Part shown: positions 46,464 to 55,464 of the stretch, in pieces
Layout of the letters: every line of letters starts with the position of its first letter
Position numbering within the stretch: position 1 is the stretch's first letter
NCBI RefSeq assembly: GCF_002356315.1
Contig: NZ_AP018164.1
Span: forward strand, 3,410,001-3,474,000
Length of the DNA: 64,000 nucleotides
Direction: 5' to 3'
From: Mycobacterium shigaense
GTDB taxonomy: Bacteria; Actinomycetota; Actinomycetes; Mycobacteriales; Mycobacteriaceae
The notes under the pieces: generated by a model
The model's database searches: none
Seen by the model: the letters and a program-made list of their open reading frames with translations, nothing else
Told to the model about the DNA's origin: nothing
Made by a program: the position numbers and the translations under genes

Positions 46464-47188
46464 GGCCGTACCGGCTGCAGGCGATAACCGATGCCGCGCA
46501 CGGTGCACAACACCCGCGGACCGTGCGCCTCGAGCTTGCGCCGCAGTCCGCTGACGTGAACGTGAACCAGGTTGGCATCGTAGGCGTCGTAACCCCAGAC
46601 GGCGTTCAGGATTTGGCCGGTGCTCACGATGCGACCGCGTTGCTCCACCAGAAAGGCCAGCAGCCGAAGCTCGGTACCGTTCAGCGCCAACGGTTTTCCG
46701 GCGCGCGAGGCCACGCCGGCGTCCAAATCCAGTGCCAGGTCGCCGAATTGAACCACCGAAGGTAGTCGGCCACGCCGGCGCAACACCGCACCGACCCGCG
46801 ACAACAACTCGGCCAGTTCGAAAGGTTTGACGACGTAATCGTCGGCGCCGCCGTCCAAACCCCGCAGCCGGTCGGGCAATCCGTCGCGCGCGGTGAGCAA
46901 GACTATTCCCGACTCGCCCCAGTCTCGAACCACATCGATGAGTTCGAAGCCGTCGCGGCCCGGCAGCATCACGTCCAAGACCACCAGGTCGGGCCTGAAC
47001 CCTTCCAGAGCGGTTTCCAGGCCGGTGCCGTCCGCGCGGGCCTCGCTGACATATCCGGCGTCGGTCAGTGCCTCGCTGACCATCTCGCGGATGGCCTCGG
47101 AATCCTCCACGATCAGCACCCGGGCAGCGATTCCCTTGTACGTCGCCTGACCTCGTCCGGCTCGATGTGTGCAGGACCGCTCGCTCAT
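46460..47188 (-). CDS. OmpR-family response regulator
   Basis: A 242-residue regulator. The receiver domain contains RVLIVEDSEA, the phospho-acceptor Asp72 in LVVLDVMLPG and YVVKPFELAEL. The C-terminal winged helix includes LNGTELRLLAFLVEQRG and LVHVHVSGLRRKLE. ATG 47188 is chosen; a longer upstream frame would cover the operator arrays. It shares its promoter region with the divergent Pro-rich protein at 47332 and probably regulates both directions through CTGAAG/CTTCAG repeats there. Confidence 0.92.
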   Translation of the reverse strand: MSERSCTHRAGRGQATYKGIAARVLIVEDSEAIREMVSEALTDAGYVSEARADGTGLETALEGFRPDLVVLDVMLPGRDGFELIDVVRDWGESGIVLLTARDGLPDRLRGLDGGADDYVVKPFELAELLSRVGAVLRRRGRLPSVVQFGDLALDLDAGVASRAGKPLALNGTELRLLAFLVEQRGRIVSTGQILNAVWGYDAYDANLVHVHVSGLRRKLEAHGPRVLCTVRGIGYRLQPVRP

Positions 47189-47222
47189 CGTTCCATTGTC
47201 GCTGCTGCTATTTGGGCGCCGG

Positions 47223-47287
47223 CTGAAGACAACCTGAAGAAACCGCTCGCGCCAGGGCTTCTTCAGGCCGGCTTCAGCTGGGCTTCC
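47223..47287. promoter_or_regulatory. OmpR-type operator arrays, CTGAAG and CTTCAG repeats at 11-bp spacing
   Basis: CTGAAG occurs at 47223 and 47234, exactly 11 bp apart. In the opposite orientation CTTCAG occurs at 47261 and 47272, with CTTCC at 47283, again 11 bp apart. Eleven-base direct repeats are the usual binding pattern of OmpR/PhoB-family regulators. The two arrays face outwards in the 143 bp between the response regulator and the divergent Pro-rich gene, so autoregulation and control of that gene are likely (inference). Confidence 0.6.
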
Positions 47288-47331
47288 TACCGTCGCCGCC
47301 ATCGAGAGATCGACCGACACAAGGAGGCACA

Positions 47332-47757
47332 GTGACAGGACAGGAAGCGCCACACAGCACACCTGAGAATCCCGGCCGCGGCACCCCGCCGACCACGGCC
47401 GCCGCGCCCGGCTCGTCGTTCGCGCACCGACACCCCGTTGGTATCGCGGTCGGTACCGGCGTCGGCGGGTTCGTCCTCGGCGTCATCGCAGCCGGCTTCG
47501 TCGCCCTGCTGGCACCTCCTCCGCCGCCGGGCTGGGGTCCCCCGCCCCCTCCGCCGCCACCGGGCGGCTGGATGGCGCCACCGCCGTTTGCGTGGGGTCC
47601 GCCCCTGCCGCCGCCCAGGGCGTGGGGGCCGCTGCCCCCGGGGCCGAGGGGACCAGGGGGTCTCGGAGGACCGCTTCTCCCGCCATCGGGACCTGGCGAC
47701 CGGGGCGGGCCGTTCGAGCCCGGACCACACCCTGCGCCGCCACCGCCGGGGTTCTGA
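47332..47757 (+). CDS. Pro-rich single-pass membrane protein
   Basis: A 141-residue protein: a polar N-terminus, one transmembrane helix at ~36-61 (PVGIAVGTGVGGFVLGVIAA), then an extracytoplasmic tail made almost wholly of Pro/Gly/Trp blocks (PPPPPGWGPPPPP, FAWGPPLPPPRAWGP). The same PPGW/PWGPPPPP pattern occurs in the periplasmic loop of the divergent sensor kinase. GTG 47332 follows AAGGAGG. A strong hairpin terminator lies 28 bp after the stop. Function unknown, but operator arrays suggest control by the neighbouring two-component system. Confidence 0.7.
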   Translation: MTGQEAPHSTPENPGRGTPPTTAAAPGSSFAHRHPVGIAVGTGVGGFVLGVIAAGFVALLAPPPPPGWGPPPPPPPPGGWMAPPPFAWGPPLPPPRAWGPLPPGPRGPGGLGGPLLPPSGPGDRGGPFEPGPHPAPPPPGF

Positions 47758-47784
47758 TTCCGTTGTTGCGCTGACTGCGCTCAC

Positions 47785-47822
47785 TGGTGGCCGCCTCTGT
47801 CACAACATGGAGGCGGCCACCA
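47785..47822 (+). terminator. 13-bp perfect stem-loop terminator
   Basis: TGGTGGCCGCCTC pairs perfectly with GAGGCGGCCACCA around a 12-nt loop, beginning 28 bp after the Pro-rich protein stop. It separates that gene from the LacI-type regulator. Confidence 0.65.
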
Positions 47823-47942
47823 CTCACGGAACCCGAAAAATATTGCAATTCGAATGAATACGATCTCCGTGAGGCTGTTGCCGGAATCGCAGGCGGGGAC
47901 GGAAGCAACGCTATCCCCGCGAAGGGGCGACCCCCAAGTAAG

Positions 47943-48950
47943 GTGAGTTGCCGACGGGATAGCTGCCGGGAGGTCGATCTGAGCGTCAAAGGCAGGCCAA
48001 CCAAGGCCGACGTCGCGCGCATGGCCAACGTCTCGACCGCAACGGTCAGCTATGTGCTCAATAACTCTGTCGGGCGGACGATCTCGGAACAGACACGCGC
48101 CGCGGTTCGCCACGCGGCCGCCGAGCTGGGGTATCGCCCCAACCTTGCCGCTCGTAATCTCGCGCGCGGCAAGAGCGGCGTCGTGTTGTACATCGTGCCG
48201 CGACTGGCCGGCGGCGAGATGCCCATGCAGGTCGGCACTCACATGACCACCGAGTTGACTCGCCGCGGGGTCATACAGGTGCAGCTCTTCGAGACCGAGG
48301 ACGACGACACCATCGCCGACGCTATCAACCAGCTTCAGCCGATCGCGGTGACGAGCCTGTTTCCCTTGGGCCGCAAAGCCTCCCGTGCGGTACACGATGC
48401 GGGTATCCCCCACATCTGTGTCCACACTCAGCCGGGCCTCGGAGATCCACAGTACTCGGTCGGACAGATGCGCGTCGACCATCTCGTCTCGCGAGGTCAT
48501 CGCAAGCTGGCCTTCGCCTGTTCCGGCGATCGGCGGTGGCGCGCCGTCGGTGACTACTGGATCGACGGTGTCCACCGCGCCGCGCGCCAACACGGGCTAC
48601 CCGACGTCGTCGTGGCGGCGTTCGCGCCGGACGACAGCGCCACCGCGGCCCGTGAACTGCACGCAGCGGGCGTCACCGCCGTCTGCGCACAGAGCGACGA
48701 CGTGGCCTTCGTCGTGCTCGACGGCATACGACGCGCCGGGCTGCGGTGTCCCGACGATCTCGCCGTCATCGGCGTCGACGCGACGGCCCTGTCCCCGTTC
48801 AGCGTCCCCGCACTGACCACGGTGGAGTTCGACCGCACCGCGATCGCCGACCTGGCGCTTTCAGCGCTTTTGGCCGAGCTGGACTTGCTCGACGAGCCGC
48901 GGCCGGTCGCGCAGGACATCGCGACGCTGATCGTCCGCGAGTCCACCTGA
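47943..48950 (+). CDS. LacI/GalR-family transcriptional regulator
   Basis: A ~335-residue regulator. The N-terminal HTH reads PTKADVARMANVSTATVSY and the hinge helix GYRPNLAARNLARGKSG. The periplasmic-binding-protein-like domain contains HICVHTQPGLG, RGHRKLAFACSGDR, CAQSDDVAFVVLDGIRRAG and VIGVDATALSPFSVPALTTVEFD. GTG 47943 is the best start near the HTH; no ATG is available and CTG 47980 is possible. It precedes an aldehyde dehydrogenase by ~88 bp, where a LacI-type palindrome lies. Confidence 0.85.
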   Translation: MSCRRDSCREVDLSVKGRPTKADVARMANVSTATVSYVLNNSVGRTISEQTRAAVRHAAAELGYRPNLAARNLARGKSGVVLYIVPRLAGGEMPMQVGTHMTTELTRRGVIQVQLFETEDDDTIADAINQLQPIAVTSLFPLGRKASRAVHDAGIPHICVHTQPGLGDPQYSVGQMRVDHLVSRGHRKLAFACSGDRRWRAVGDYWIDGVHRAARQHGLPDVVVAAFAPDDSATAARELHAAGVTAVCAQSDDVAFVVLDGIRRAGLRCPDDLAVIGVDATALSPFSVPALTTVEFDRTAIADLALSALLAELDLLDEPRPVAQDIATLIVREST

Positions 48951-48980
48951 GTCTGCGCCGGGCGTGCTAGACAGCCAGTA

Positions 48981-48994
48981 GTTACGCGCGTAAC
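48981..48994. promoter_or_regulatory. LacI-type operator palindrome GTTACGCGCGTAAC
   Basis: A perfect 14-bp palindrome with a central CG step, characteristic of LacI/GalR operators, located 45 bp before the aldehyde dehydrogenase start and 30 bp after the LacI-type regulator stop. Almost certainly bound by that regulator, although this is inferred from position and symmetry. Confidence 0.65.
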
Positions 48995-49038
48995 CTCGGT
49001 CGCGCGAAGATGCATCCTGGCGACCGAAGGGCCCTACA

Positions 49039-50448
49039 TTGACTAGCACCACGATTCCGGTCTTCAACCCGTCCAACGAGGAGCAGATCGCGGAGGTCCC
49101 CGATTCCGACCAGGCGACCGTCGACGCGGCGGTGGCCCGAGCCCGCGAGACCTTCGAGTCCGGTGTGTGGCGTAAGGCGCCCGCGTCGCATCGGGCCAAC
49201 GTGCTGTTTCGCGCCGCGCGCATCATCGAGGAACGCAAAGACGAGCTGGCCGCGCTCGAAGCGCAGGACAACGGGATGAACCTGACGGCCGCCGGCCACA
49301 TCATCCCGGTGTCCGTGGACATGCTGAAGTACTACGCCGGGTGGGTCGGCAAGATCCACGGCGAGTCGGCCAACCTGGTGTCCGACGGCCTGCTCGGCAC
49401 GTGGGAGACCTACCACACCTTCACCCAGCTCGAGCCGGTCGGCGTAGTCGGCCTGATCATCCCGTGGAACGGGCCGTTCTTTGTCGCGATGCTCAAGGTC
49501 GCGCCCGCCCTGGCCGCGGGTTGCAGCGCGGTGCTCAAGCCCGCCGAGGAGACGCCGCTCACCGCGTTGAAGCTCGAGGAGATCTTCCGCGAGGCGGGTC
49601 TGCCCGACGGTGTGCTGAATGTCATCACCGGCTACGGCGAGACCACGGGTGCCGCACTGACCGCACATCCGGACGTCGACAAGATCTCGTTCACCGGGTC
49701 GACGGAGGTCGGACGGCTGATCGTCAAGGCCGCCGCGGGCAACCTGAAACGGCTGACGCTCGAGCTCGGTGGAAAGTCGCCGCTGATCATGTTCGACGAC
49801 GCCAACCTGGACAAGGCCATCATGGGTGCGGGCATGGGACTACTGGCCGGCTCGGGACAGAACTGTTCGTGCACCTCGCGGATCTACGTCCAGCGCGGCA
49901 TCTACGACCAGGTGGTCGAAGGCTTGGCCGGGTTCGCGCAGATGCTGCCGATGGGCGGCAGCGACGACCCGGATTCGGTTCTGGGACCACTGATTAGCGA
50001 CAAGCAGCGCAAGCGCGTGGAAGGCATCGTCAACGACGGCGTGGCCGGCGGCGCCGAAGTGATCACCGGCGGCAAACCGATGGACCGCAAGGGTTATTTC
50101 TACGAGGCGACGATCGTCACCAACACCACCCCCGACATGCGGCTCATCAAGGAGGAGATTTTCGGGCCGGTCGGTTCGGTGATCCCGTTCGACGGCGAGG
50201 ACGAGGTGATCGCCGCCGCCAACGACACACACTACGGCCTGGCCGGGTCGATCTGGACCGAGAACCTCTCCCGTGCGCATCGAGTGGTGAATGAGCTTCG
50301 TGCAGGCCAGATTTGGGTAAACTCGTCGCTCGCAGCAGACCCGTCGATGCCGATCAGCGGTCACAAGCAGTCGGGTTGGGGCGGCGAGCGCGGCCGCAAG
50401 GGCATCGAGGCCTACTTCAACACCAAGGCGGTCTACATCGGCCTGTGA
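49039..50448 (+). CDS. Aldehyde dehydrogenase (NAD(P)+-dependent)
   Basis: A 469-residue ALDH oxidising an aldehyde to the acid. NAD-binding elements: IIPWNGPFFVAMLKVAPALAA, KPAEETPLTALKL and FTGSTEVGRLI. Catalytic Glu242 is in LTLELGGKSP and the nucleophile Cys276 in GQNCSC. EEIFGPVGSVIPF and YGLAGSIWTENL are late landmarks, and it ends with the typical GGERGRKGIEAYFNTK. The start is TTG 49039. It is the likely target of the upstream LacI regulator. Substrate unknown, perhaps a sugar- or betaine-type aldehyde. Confidence 0.9.
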   Translation: MTSTTIPVFNPSNEEQIAEVPDSDQATVDAAVARARETFESGVWRKAPASHRANVLFRAARIIEERKDELAALEAQDNGMNLTAAGHIIPVSVDMLKYYAGWVGKIHGESANLVSDGLLGTWETYHTFTQLEPVGVVGLIIPWNGPFFVAMLKVAPALAAGCSAVLKPAEETPLTALKLEEIFREAGLPDGVLNVITGYGETTGAALTAHPDVDKISFTGSTEVGRLIVKAAAGNLKRLTLELGGKSPLIMFDDANLDKAIMGAGMGLLAGSGQNCSCTSRIYVQRGIYDQVVEGLAGFAQMLPMGGSDDPDSVLGPLISDKQRKRVEGIVNDGVAGGAEVITGGKPMDRKGYFYEATIVTNTTPDMRLIKEEIFGPVGSVIPFDGEDEVIAAANDTHYGLAGSIWTENLSRAHRVVNELRAGQIWVNSSLAADPSMPISGHKQSGWGGERGRKGIEAYFNTKAVYIGL

Positions 50449-50691
50449 TTCGGGCCGCGGGTCGCGATACGGGCACTGGCGCTTGCCCGTCGGGCGCTCT
50501 TGCCCCCGCGTGCGTAACGATTGGCAAACGATATGCCGGGCCCGGGAATTCGCTGGGCCATTTGCAAAGCCGCTATCATCAGCTGTGACTCAGCGACACC
50601 GCGTTGCCATCGCCAGCGTGCGGTTTCGGTCGAGAGCTGACCGAGACATACGTTACTTAGCCTCTGAGAGTCCTAAGCGATGCGAGCGTGG

Positions 50692-50728
50692 CGCCACTGC
50701 GAAACGGGGGTTGGTTTTGGCAGTGGCG
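50692..50728. terminator. Stem-loop between convergent genes
   Basis: CGCCACTGC (50692-50700) pairs with GCAGTGGCG (50720-50728), with additional AAAC/GTTT pairs inside the loop. It begins ~10 bp past the stop of the DUF7373 lipoprotein gene and serves as its likely terminator. The rest of the 290 bp spacer 50449-50738 shows no gene. Confidence 0.55.
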
Positions 50729-50738
50729 TCACGCGCGG

Positions 50739-51974
50739 CTATCCCATCAGGATGCGGTATTGGGCTGCCACCTGTTGTTGCGCATTATCGAGCTGGCGGG
50801 CGATGGTCTTGATGGCGTAGCGGTCGGCCGCGGCCAGGCACCAGTACCGCGGTACGAGGCCGTTGGATCCGGCGACGCGGGTGCAGCGGCTGTCGGGCAG
50901 GCCGGGTACCGGCGGCGCCGCTTGAGCAGCAGGCATTTTCGCGGCAAGGTCGGCGTAAGCCTGGGCCAGGGTCTGCGCGGCGGAAGGATCTTTGGCTTGG
51001 TAGACGGTGGTCAGGTTTACCGACACGTAGTCCACGACCGCCGCGGACAGTAGCGACCCGACCTGGATCGGGTTGTCTTCCAGATGAAGTGCCCCCGCTG
51101 GAGGGTAGGCGGCCCCAGACATCGACGTGACCTGATCGGGCGGTGTGCGCAGGGTGCGGGCGACCAGCCCCGTGGGATCGACTGCAAGCGTCGGGAATTC
51201 GCCGGGGTCCGTCGGGGCAAAGCTGTCGATGAGCGGCACCTGACGGTCGAGGGTGTGCCCGGCAAGCTCAGCCTCACAGTCCGGGCCGGCCGCGCACCGC
51301 GCGACTTGAATGAGTACGTACGAGCCGTGCGCGGTGAGCGCAGTCAGCTCACGCACGGTCTGGCTGCCCTCCTGAAAGGTGAGCACCGTGCCCCTGGCCT
51401 CGGGATGACCGGGAATATCTTGGGGGCGTTCGGGTTCCGTCACGATCGGGGTGACGCTGGGAATGCGCGGCATGTTCCTGGTCGCTGTGGTCATGTTCTG
51501 GGCCGCCTGGGATGCCACCGACGGGTTGACGAATCGCAGCACCGAATTGCGTAGCGTCAGCTGCGGATCCGGGCCCGGGGTTTGTCGTTCCGAGACGAAC
51601 CCGACCACCAACGGCAGGTTGTAAGCGCCCCCGGCGATCGGCGGCCACACCGCGCTCGACAGCGCATTGGGGCTATCGATCACCTTCGGACCGGCCGAGC
51701 CCACACCGACCAGGGTGGGGTTGACTTGCCACGGTCCCACCACGTAGGCGGCCATCCGTCGGCCTTCGACGAGCCGGCCCGCCTGTTCGGAGCCGGCGTT
51801 GCCCAGCGCGGGCTGGGGGGCCGTGGGATAGTTCCCCGGGTCGAGCCGGGACGTGTTCACCGTCGTCGGGAAGCTGGAGGGTTCGTGGGTGGCTTCCCCC
51901 GCGGTGATGTGGTTACACGCTGCCAGCGCAACCGCGGCCAGTGCCGTAAAGCATTGCAAAGGTGTCTTTTTCAT
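50739..51974 (-). CDS. DUF7373-type lipoprotein
   Basis: A 411-residue lipoprotein with signal peptide MKKTPLQCFTALAAVALAAC (lipobox ALAAC, Cys20). The mature part begins NHITAGEATHEPSSFPTTVN and includes LDPGNYPTAP, GRRMAAYVVGPWQVNPTLVG and TLVFQEGSQ-like (VLTFQEGSQTVREL), a pattern common to a family of large mycobacterial lipoproteins now called DUF7373. A longer open frame (to 52544) overlaps the neighbouring lipoprotein and is rejected. Last gene of the kinase-lipoprotein-lipoprotein operon. Confidence 0.8.
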   Translation of the reverse strand: MKKTPLQCFTALAAVALAACNHITAGEATHEPSSFPTTVNTSRLDPGNYPTAPQPALGNAGSEQAGRLVEGRRMAAYVVGPWQVNPTLVGVGSAGPKVIDSPNALSSAVWPPIAGGAYNLPLVVGFVSERQTPGPDPQLTLRNSVLRFVNPSVASQAAQNMTTATRNMPRIPSVTPIVTEPERPQDIPGHPEARGTVLTFQEGSQTVRELTALTAHGSYVLIQVARCAAGPDCEAELAGHTLDRQVPLIDSFAPTDPGEFPTLAVDPTGLVARTLRTPPDQVTSMSGAAYPPAGALHLEDNPIQVGSLLSAAVVDYVSVNLTTVYQAKDPSAAQTLAQAYADLAAKMPAAQAAPPVPGLPDSRCTRVAGSNGLVPRYWCLAAADRYAIKTIARQLDNAQQQVAAQYRILMG

Positions 51975-51979
51975 CGGGG

Positions 51980-52498
51980 TCAGTAACTGGTCTTGCAGAT
52001 CTTCCAGCCGTCTTCGAGCTTCAACGGCAGGCTGGCGGTGTGCGAGCCCACGGTTTCGTTCTGCCCTACGAACGTGGCGTTGGCGGTGTCCCCGGTGACG
52101 ACGATCGAGTTGATGTCTTTGATGGTGGTGACGCCGTTTTGGGCGCGGGTCTTTTTGACGTAGTTCATCGCGGTGCCGTCGAACTTCGTGCGCATCGCGG
52201 TGCACATCAATTGCAGATAGGCGTCCCAGTTTTGGGTGTTGTAGGCATCCTGAAACGCCATCAGGGTCTCGCGAATCTGATCCTGGGCAGAAGGCTTGGC
52301 CGGCGGGGCCGGTGCCGCTGACGTGCCGGGCGGGGCCGCCGCCGTCGCCGAGACGGGGGTGCCGGTTTGTTGGGGCCGCGCGGAGCCGCCGGTGGATGTC
52401 GTGCATGCCGCGGTCAAGATGATGGCGGTGCCGACGGCCGCGGCGCGGGCAATGACCGGCACGAACATGTGCACACCCCTCCCCCGTTGCTTGCTCAT
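51980..52498 (-). CDS. Lipoprotein with NTF2-like domain
   Basis: A 172-residue lipoprotein. An N-terminal hydrophobic segment ends in the lipobox LTAAC (Cys32), followed by a Thr/Pro/Ala-rich linker and an ~100-residue NTF2/DUF4878-like domain ([49 protein letters not shown]). The ATG at 52498 overlaps the kinase stop by 4 nt (ATGA), implying coupled expression. The two lipoproteins likely act with the kinase's extracytoplasmic domain (inference). Confidence 0.78.
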   Translation of the reverse strand: MSKQRGRGVHMFVPVIARAAAVGTAIILTAACTTSTGGSARPQQTGTPVSATAAAPPGTSAAPAPPAKPSAQDQIRETLMAFQDAYNTQNWDAYLQLMCTAMRTKFDGTAMNYVKKTRAQNGVTTIKDINSIVVTGDTANATFVGQNETVGSHTASLPLKLEDGWKICKTSY

Positions 52499-54171
52499 TG
52501 CCTGGGCACCCTATTGGCGGTTGCGTTGACCAATGCGGCGACATCGGGGCCGCCCGAACCTCGGCATTGCCGGATGTCGACTAAGACGTTGCCGCGCACC
52601 AGCATTCCGTGTTGGCACGATCCGCCGCCGCGCAGGGTCGCCGTCAGGGTCAGCACCCCGGCGGTGGTCAGAGGCTGGGCGAAGTCCCACATCTGGGCAG
52701 AGACGCCCGGTTGGTCCACGGTCACGGACGTGCCGCCGCACAAGGACAACTGCCCGCGCTGGGTGCCCAAGGAAGTAACGGCCTTGTCACCGGCAAACGC
52801 GATGACCGCCTGGGTGACGCTGTCTTGCCAGGCCTGTTCGTTCATGCCTCGCAATGTCTGTACCGCCACGCCCGTGTGACCGCTTGGCGCATATACGCTC
52901 TGCTGCGCGGGGGCCCAGGCGCCGACGCATTGCGGGTTGTCGACGGTCCCGGCATCGTCGAGCAAGCTGGCGCTGTCCTGCTCGAGAACCAGCGGATCGC
53001 CGTTGGCCGCGGCCGGAAGCTGGGCCGCGGACAACAAAATGGAGCGCAGCTGAGCGGGCCCGACATTGGTGGCCGCCGGCCCCTGCGGCGAGGCCGAGGC
53101 GGCCGGCGAGTTGGTACCCGCGCCCTTGTCGGCCCCGGTCCCGGTAGTCTGAGGCCAGGCCAGCACGATGACTCCGGCGACCAGCAGCACCACGCCGACC
53201 AGAGTGGCGCCGATCAGACCGTGCCGGCGCCGTTGCGGCGGCGACGCCGGGTGCTGCTGCCAGGGCGGCGGCGAGGTGTGCGGATAGGAGTGAACTTCAC
53301 CGCTGGGTACCGGCGGCAGCGGCACATAACGGGTGGGATCGCGCAGCGCTGAGGCGGCGGCCTGGGCCAGCGCGCCCGCCGACGGGAACCGGGCGGCGGG
53401 ATCCTTGGCCATCGCGATCGCAATGACGTGATCGAGGCCGACGGGCAGCGACGGCACCGCGTCGCTTGGCCGCGGCGGCGGGGTGAACATGTGGGCCATC
53501 ATCACGGCGGCGGCCCCGTTGGTCGCCTCGAAGGGAGTATGGCCGGTCAGCAACCGAAACAGCGTGCAGCCCAATGAATAAATGTCCACCCGGCCGTCGA
53601 TGCGGCCGTTGGACAGCACCTCAGGCGCGGCGTAACCGACGGTGGCCAGCACCGCCCCGGTGGCGGTCAGCCCCACGTCGTCGAGGGCGCGCGCGATCCC
53701 GAAGTCGCCGAGCAACACCCGTTCCTCGGGGCCGACAGGTCCGGACAGCAAGAAGTTGCCCGGTTTGATGTCGCGGTGGATGACGTGGTTCGCGTGGGCG
53801 AAGTCGAGCGCCTTGGCCACCTCAGTGATGATGCGAACGGCGCGGTGCGGGGTCATGGTTCCGGCGCGCAACGCGGCCTCGGCGTCGGTGCCGTCGACAA
53901 ACTGCATCGCGATCCACAGCTGGCCGTCCTCGGTTTGGCCGCGGTTGTAGACCGACACGATCTGGGGATGGGCCAGGGCGGCGGCGGTGTCGGCCTCGCG
54001 GACGAACCGCGCCCGGAAGTCCGGATCTCGCGACAGCTCGGCCGAGAGCACTTTGAGCGCGACTCGGCGGGGCAAGCCGGGGTCGTCGGCCAGATACACC
54101 GCGCCCATTCCCCCGGTGCCCAGTACCGCCTGGATGCGGTAGCCGCAGACCAGCGACCCTATTCTCAGCAC
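52495..54171 (-). CDS. Ser/Thr protein kinase with PknH-type extracytoplasmic sensor
   Basis: A 558-residue transmembrane eukaryotic-type kinase. The kinase domain (1-275) has the glycine loop GTGGMGAVY, Lys40 in [15 protein letters not shown] (Asp134), DFG (Asp156) and GYAAPEVL. A Pro-rich juxtamembrane stretch, one TM helix (~325-345, [20 protein letters not shown]) and a ~190-residue PknH_C-like sensor ([38 protein letters not shown]) follow. It heads a tightly spaced operon with two lipoproteins. Signal unknown. Confidence 0.9.
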   Translation of the reverse strand: MLRIGSLVCGYRIQAVLGTGGMGAVYLADDPGLPRRVALKVLSAELSRDPDFRARFVREADTAAALAHPQIVSVYNRGQTEDGQLWIAMQFVDGTDAEAALRAGTMTPHRAVRIITEVAKALDFAHANHVIHRDIKPGNFLLSGPVGPEERVLLGDFGIARALDDVGLTATGAVLATVGYAAPEVLSNGRIDGRVDIYSLGCTLFRLLTGHTPFEATNGAAAVMMAHMFTPPPRPSDAVPSLPVGLDHVIAIAMAKDPAARFPSAGALAQAAASALRDPTRYVPLPPVPSGEVHSYPHTSPPPWQQHPASPPQRRRHGLIGATLVGVVLLVAGVIVLAWPQTTGTGADKGAGTNSPAASASPQGPAATNVGPAQLRSILLSAAQLPAAANGDPLVLEQDSASLLDDAGTVDNPQCVGAWAPAQQSVYAPSGHTGVAVQTLRGMNEQAWQDSVTQAVIAFAGDKAVTSLGTQRGQLSLCGGTSVTVDQPGVSAQMWDFAQPLTTAGVLTLTATLRGGGSCQHGMLVRGNVLVDIRQCRGSGGPDVAALVNATANRVPRQ

Positions 54172-54221
54172 CCATAAACCCTACGACGCGGCCCCGTACC
54201 GCTGACGGATTCCCGGGCGAG

Positions 54222-55277
54222 CTAACCGAGGCTCTTGGCGAAGCCGCTGAGATCGCGCACGCTGGCGGCGAAAACCTCGGGCATCGCGCCCGCGAAAATC
54301 AGGTCTCCCCCGTGGCAGGTGCCCGGGACCAACCGGCCCACCGCGGGTACCCCCGCACGCACCAGACGACGGAAGTAGTCCAGCCCTTCGTCGCGCAACG
54401 GGTCGACCTCGTTCACCGAAATCACATGTGGCGGAAGACCATTCAAGTCCTCGTCGCTCGCTACGCCCGGGAAACAGGTGGGATCGTTCGAGTGCTGATT
54501 GTCTGGATCGTAGATCGAACCCAGCAGCTCCAGCTGTTGCAGGCTGATGAAGTAGCCGTCGCATTCCCGTAGCGAGGGCAACTCGTCGGGAGCTTCATGC
54601 CACCGGTTCGAGATGTACGGGCACTGCGCGTAGAACCCCGCGATTTCGTCGAGCCACCCTTCGCGTTTGGCTTTGTGGGCCACGCTGAGAGTGAGGTTTC
54701 CACCGCCGGATTCGCCGGCCACGATCAGGTGCGTGATGCCGAGTTCCGCGCGATTGGCCGCGGTCCAACGAACGCCGGCCACGCAGTCGTTCAATCCGGC
54801 GGGAAACGGGTGCGGGCCCAGCTTGCCTCCGGAATTGCGGAACTCCACGCCGATGACGACAACACCGGTGCCCGCCAGGTGCTCGCGCAGCCGCGAGTAC
54901 GTGACATCGGCGGCGCTGGCGATGGCCATGCCGCCCCCGTGCAAATGCACGATGGCGGGCAGCAGACCCCCACCATCAGGGCGGCTGACGTACAGCGTCA
55001 CATCATTGCCGTCCTCGCCGGTAATCGTTGTCGTCGTGGTCGTCACACCACCGGCATCCGGAACACCCGCAGCGAACAGGCTGAGAACGGCACCCATCCC
55101 CTCTTCGGCCAACGCGGCATACGCCAGGCGCTCCTGCAGCGGCGAATCGATCGTCAGCGGCCCGGTCGGCGCATTGCTGTCCAGACCCACCTGTGCGAGA
55201 GCTTCGACCATTCGCGGGTCCGCGCGAGGGTCCGTGCGAAGGCAGCAGTCCGGATCAGCGAGGCGACCGTGGGTCAT
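54222..55277 (-). CDS. Alpha/beta hydrolase-3 esterase/lipase (HSL family)
   Basis: A 351-residue carboxylesterase of the hormone-sensitive-lipase group. HLHGGGMAIAS is the oxyanion motif (113-116), VAGESGGGNL carries the nucleophile Ser190, NEVDPLRDEG the acid and GTCHGGD the catalytic His. The N-terminal ~80 residues form the usual cap. Length is typical of mycobacterial LipH/LipI-like proteins. It lies 50 bp upstream of the kinase gene's start on the same strand; 190 bp beyond its start is the tRNA-Cys gene. Confidence 0.82.
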   Translation of the reverse strand: MTHGRLADPDCCLRTDPRADPRMVEALAQVGLDSNAPTGPLTIDSPLQERLAYAALAEEGMGAVLSLFAAGVPDAGGVTTTTTTITGEDGNDVTLYVSRPDGGGLLPAIVHLHGGGMAIASAADVTYSRLREHLAGTGVVVIGVEFRNSGGKLGPHPFPAGLNDCVAGVRWTAANRAELGITHLIVAGESGGGNLTLSVAHKAKREGWLDEIAGFYAQCPYISNRWHEAPDELPSLRECDGYFISLQQLELLGSIYDPDNQHSNDPTCFPGVASDEDLNGLPPHVISVNEVDPLRDEGLDYFRRLVRAGVPAVGRLVPGTCHGGDLIFAGAMPEVFAASVRDLSGFAKSLG

Positions 55278-55381
55278 TTCGCGACTGTACTGTTGCGCTC
55301 CGCACCGCCGCTAGAGCGAAATGATCGAGCCGATAAAAACACTGGGCCCCCGTGGCCTTTACTGGCATGGTTGTGATTCAT

Positions 55382-55452
55382 GCGGGTGTGGCTGAGCGGC
55401 TAGGCAGCGGCCTGCAAAGCCGTATACACGGGTTCGAGTCCCGTCACTCGCT
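55382..55452 (+). tRNA. tRNA-Cys (anticodon GCA)
   Basis: A 71-nt cloverleaf. Acceptor GCGGGTG pairs with CACTCGC (one G-U). The anticodon loop CTGCAAA lies in stem GCGGC/GCCGT and gives anticodon GCA. The T-arm is ACGGG-TTCGAGT-CCCGT. Discriminator base T, no encoded CCA. A compact cytosolic tRNA-Cys as expected. Confidence 0.93.
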
Positions 55453-55464
55453 CTGCAAAAGCCG

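Noticed and set aside
50739..52544. A 601-codon frame that would add ~190 residues to the DUF7373 lipoprotein.
   Set aside because: The extra part overlaps the neighbouring lipoprotein gene, is extremely Arg/His-rich, and would bury the clear signal peptide at 51974.
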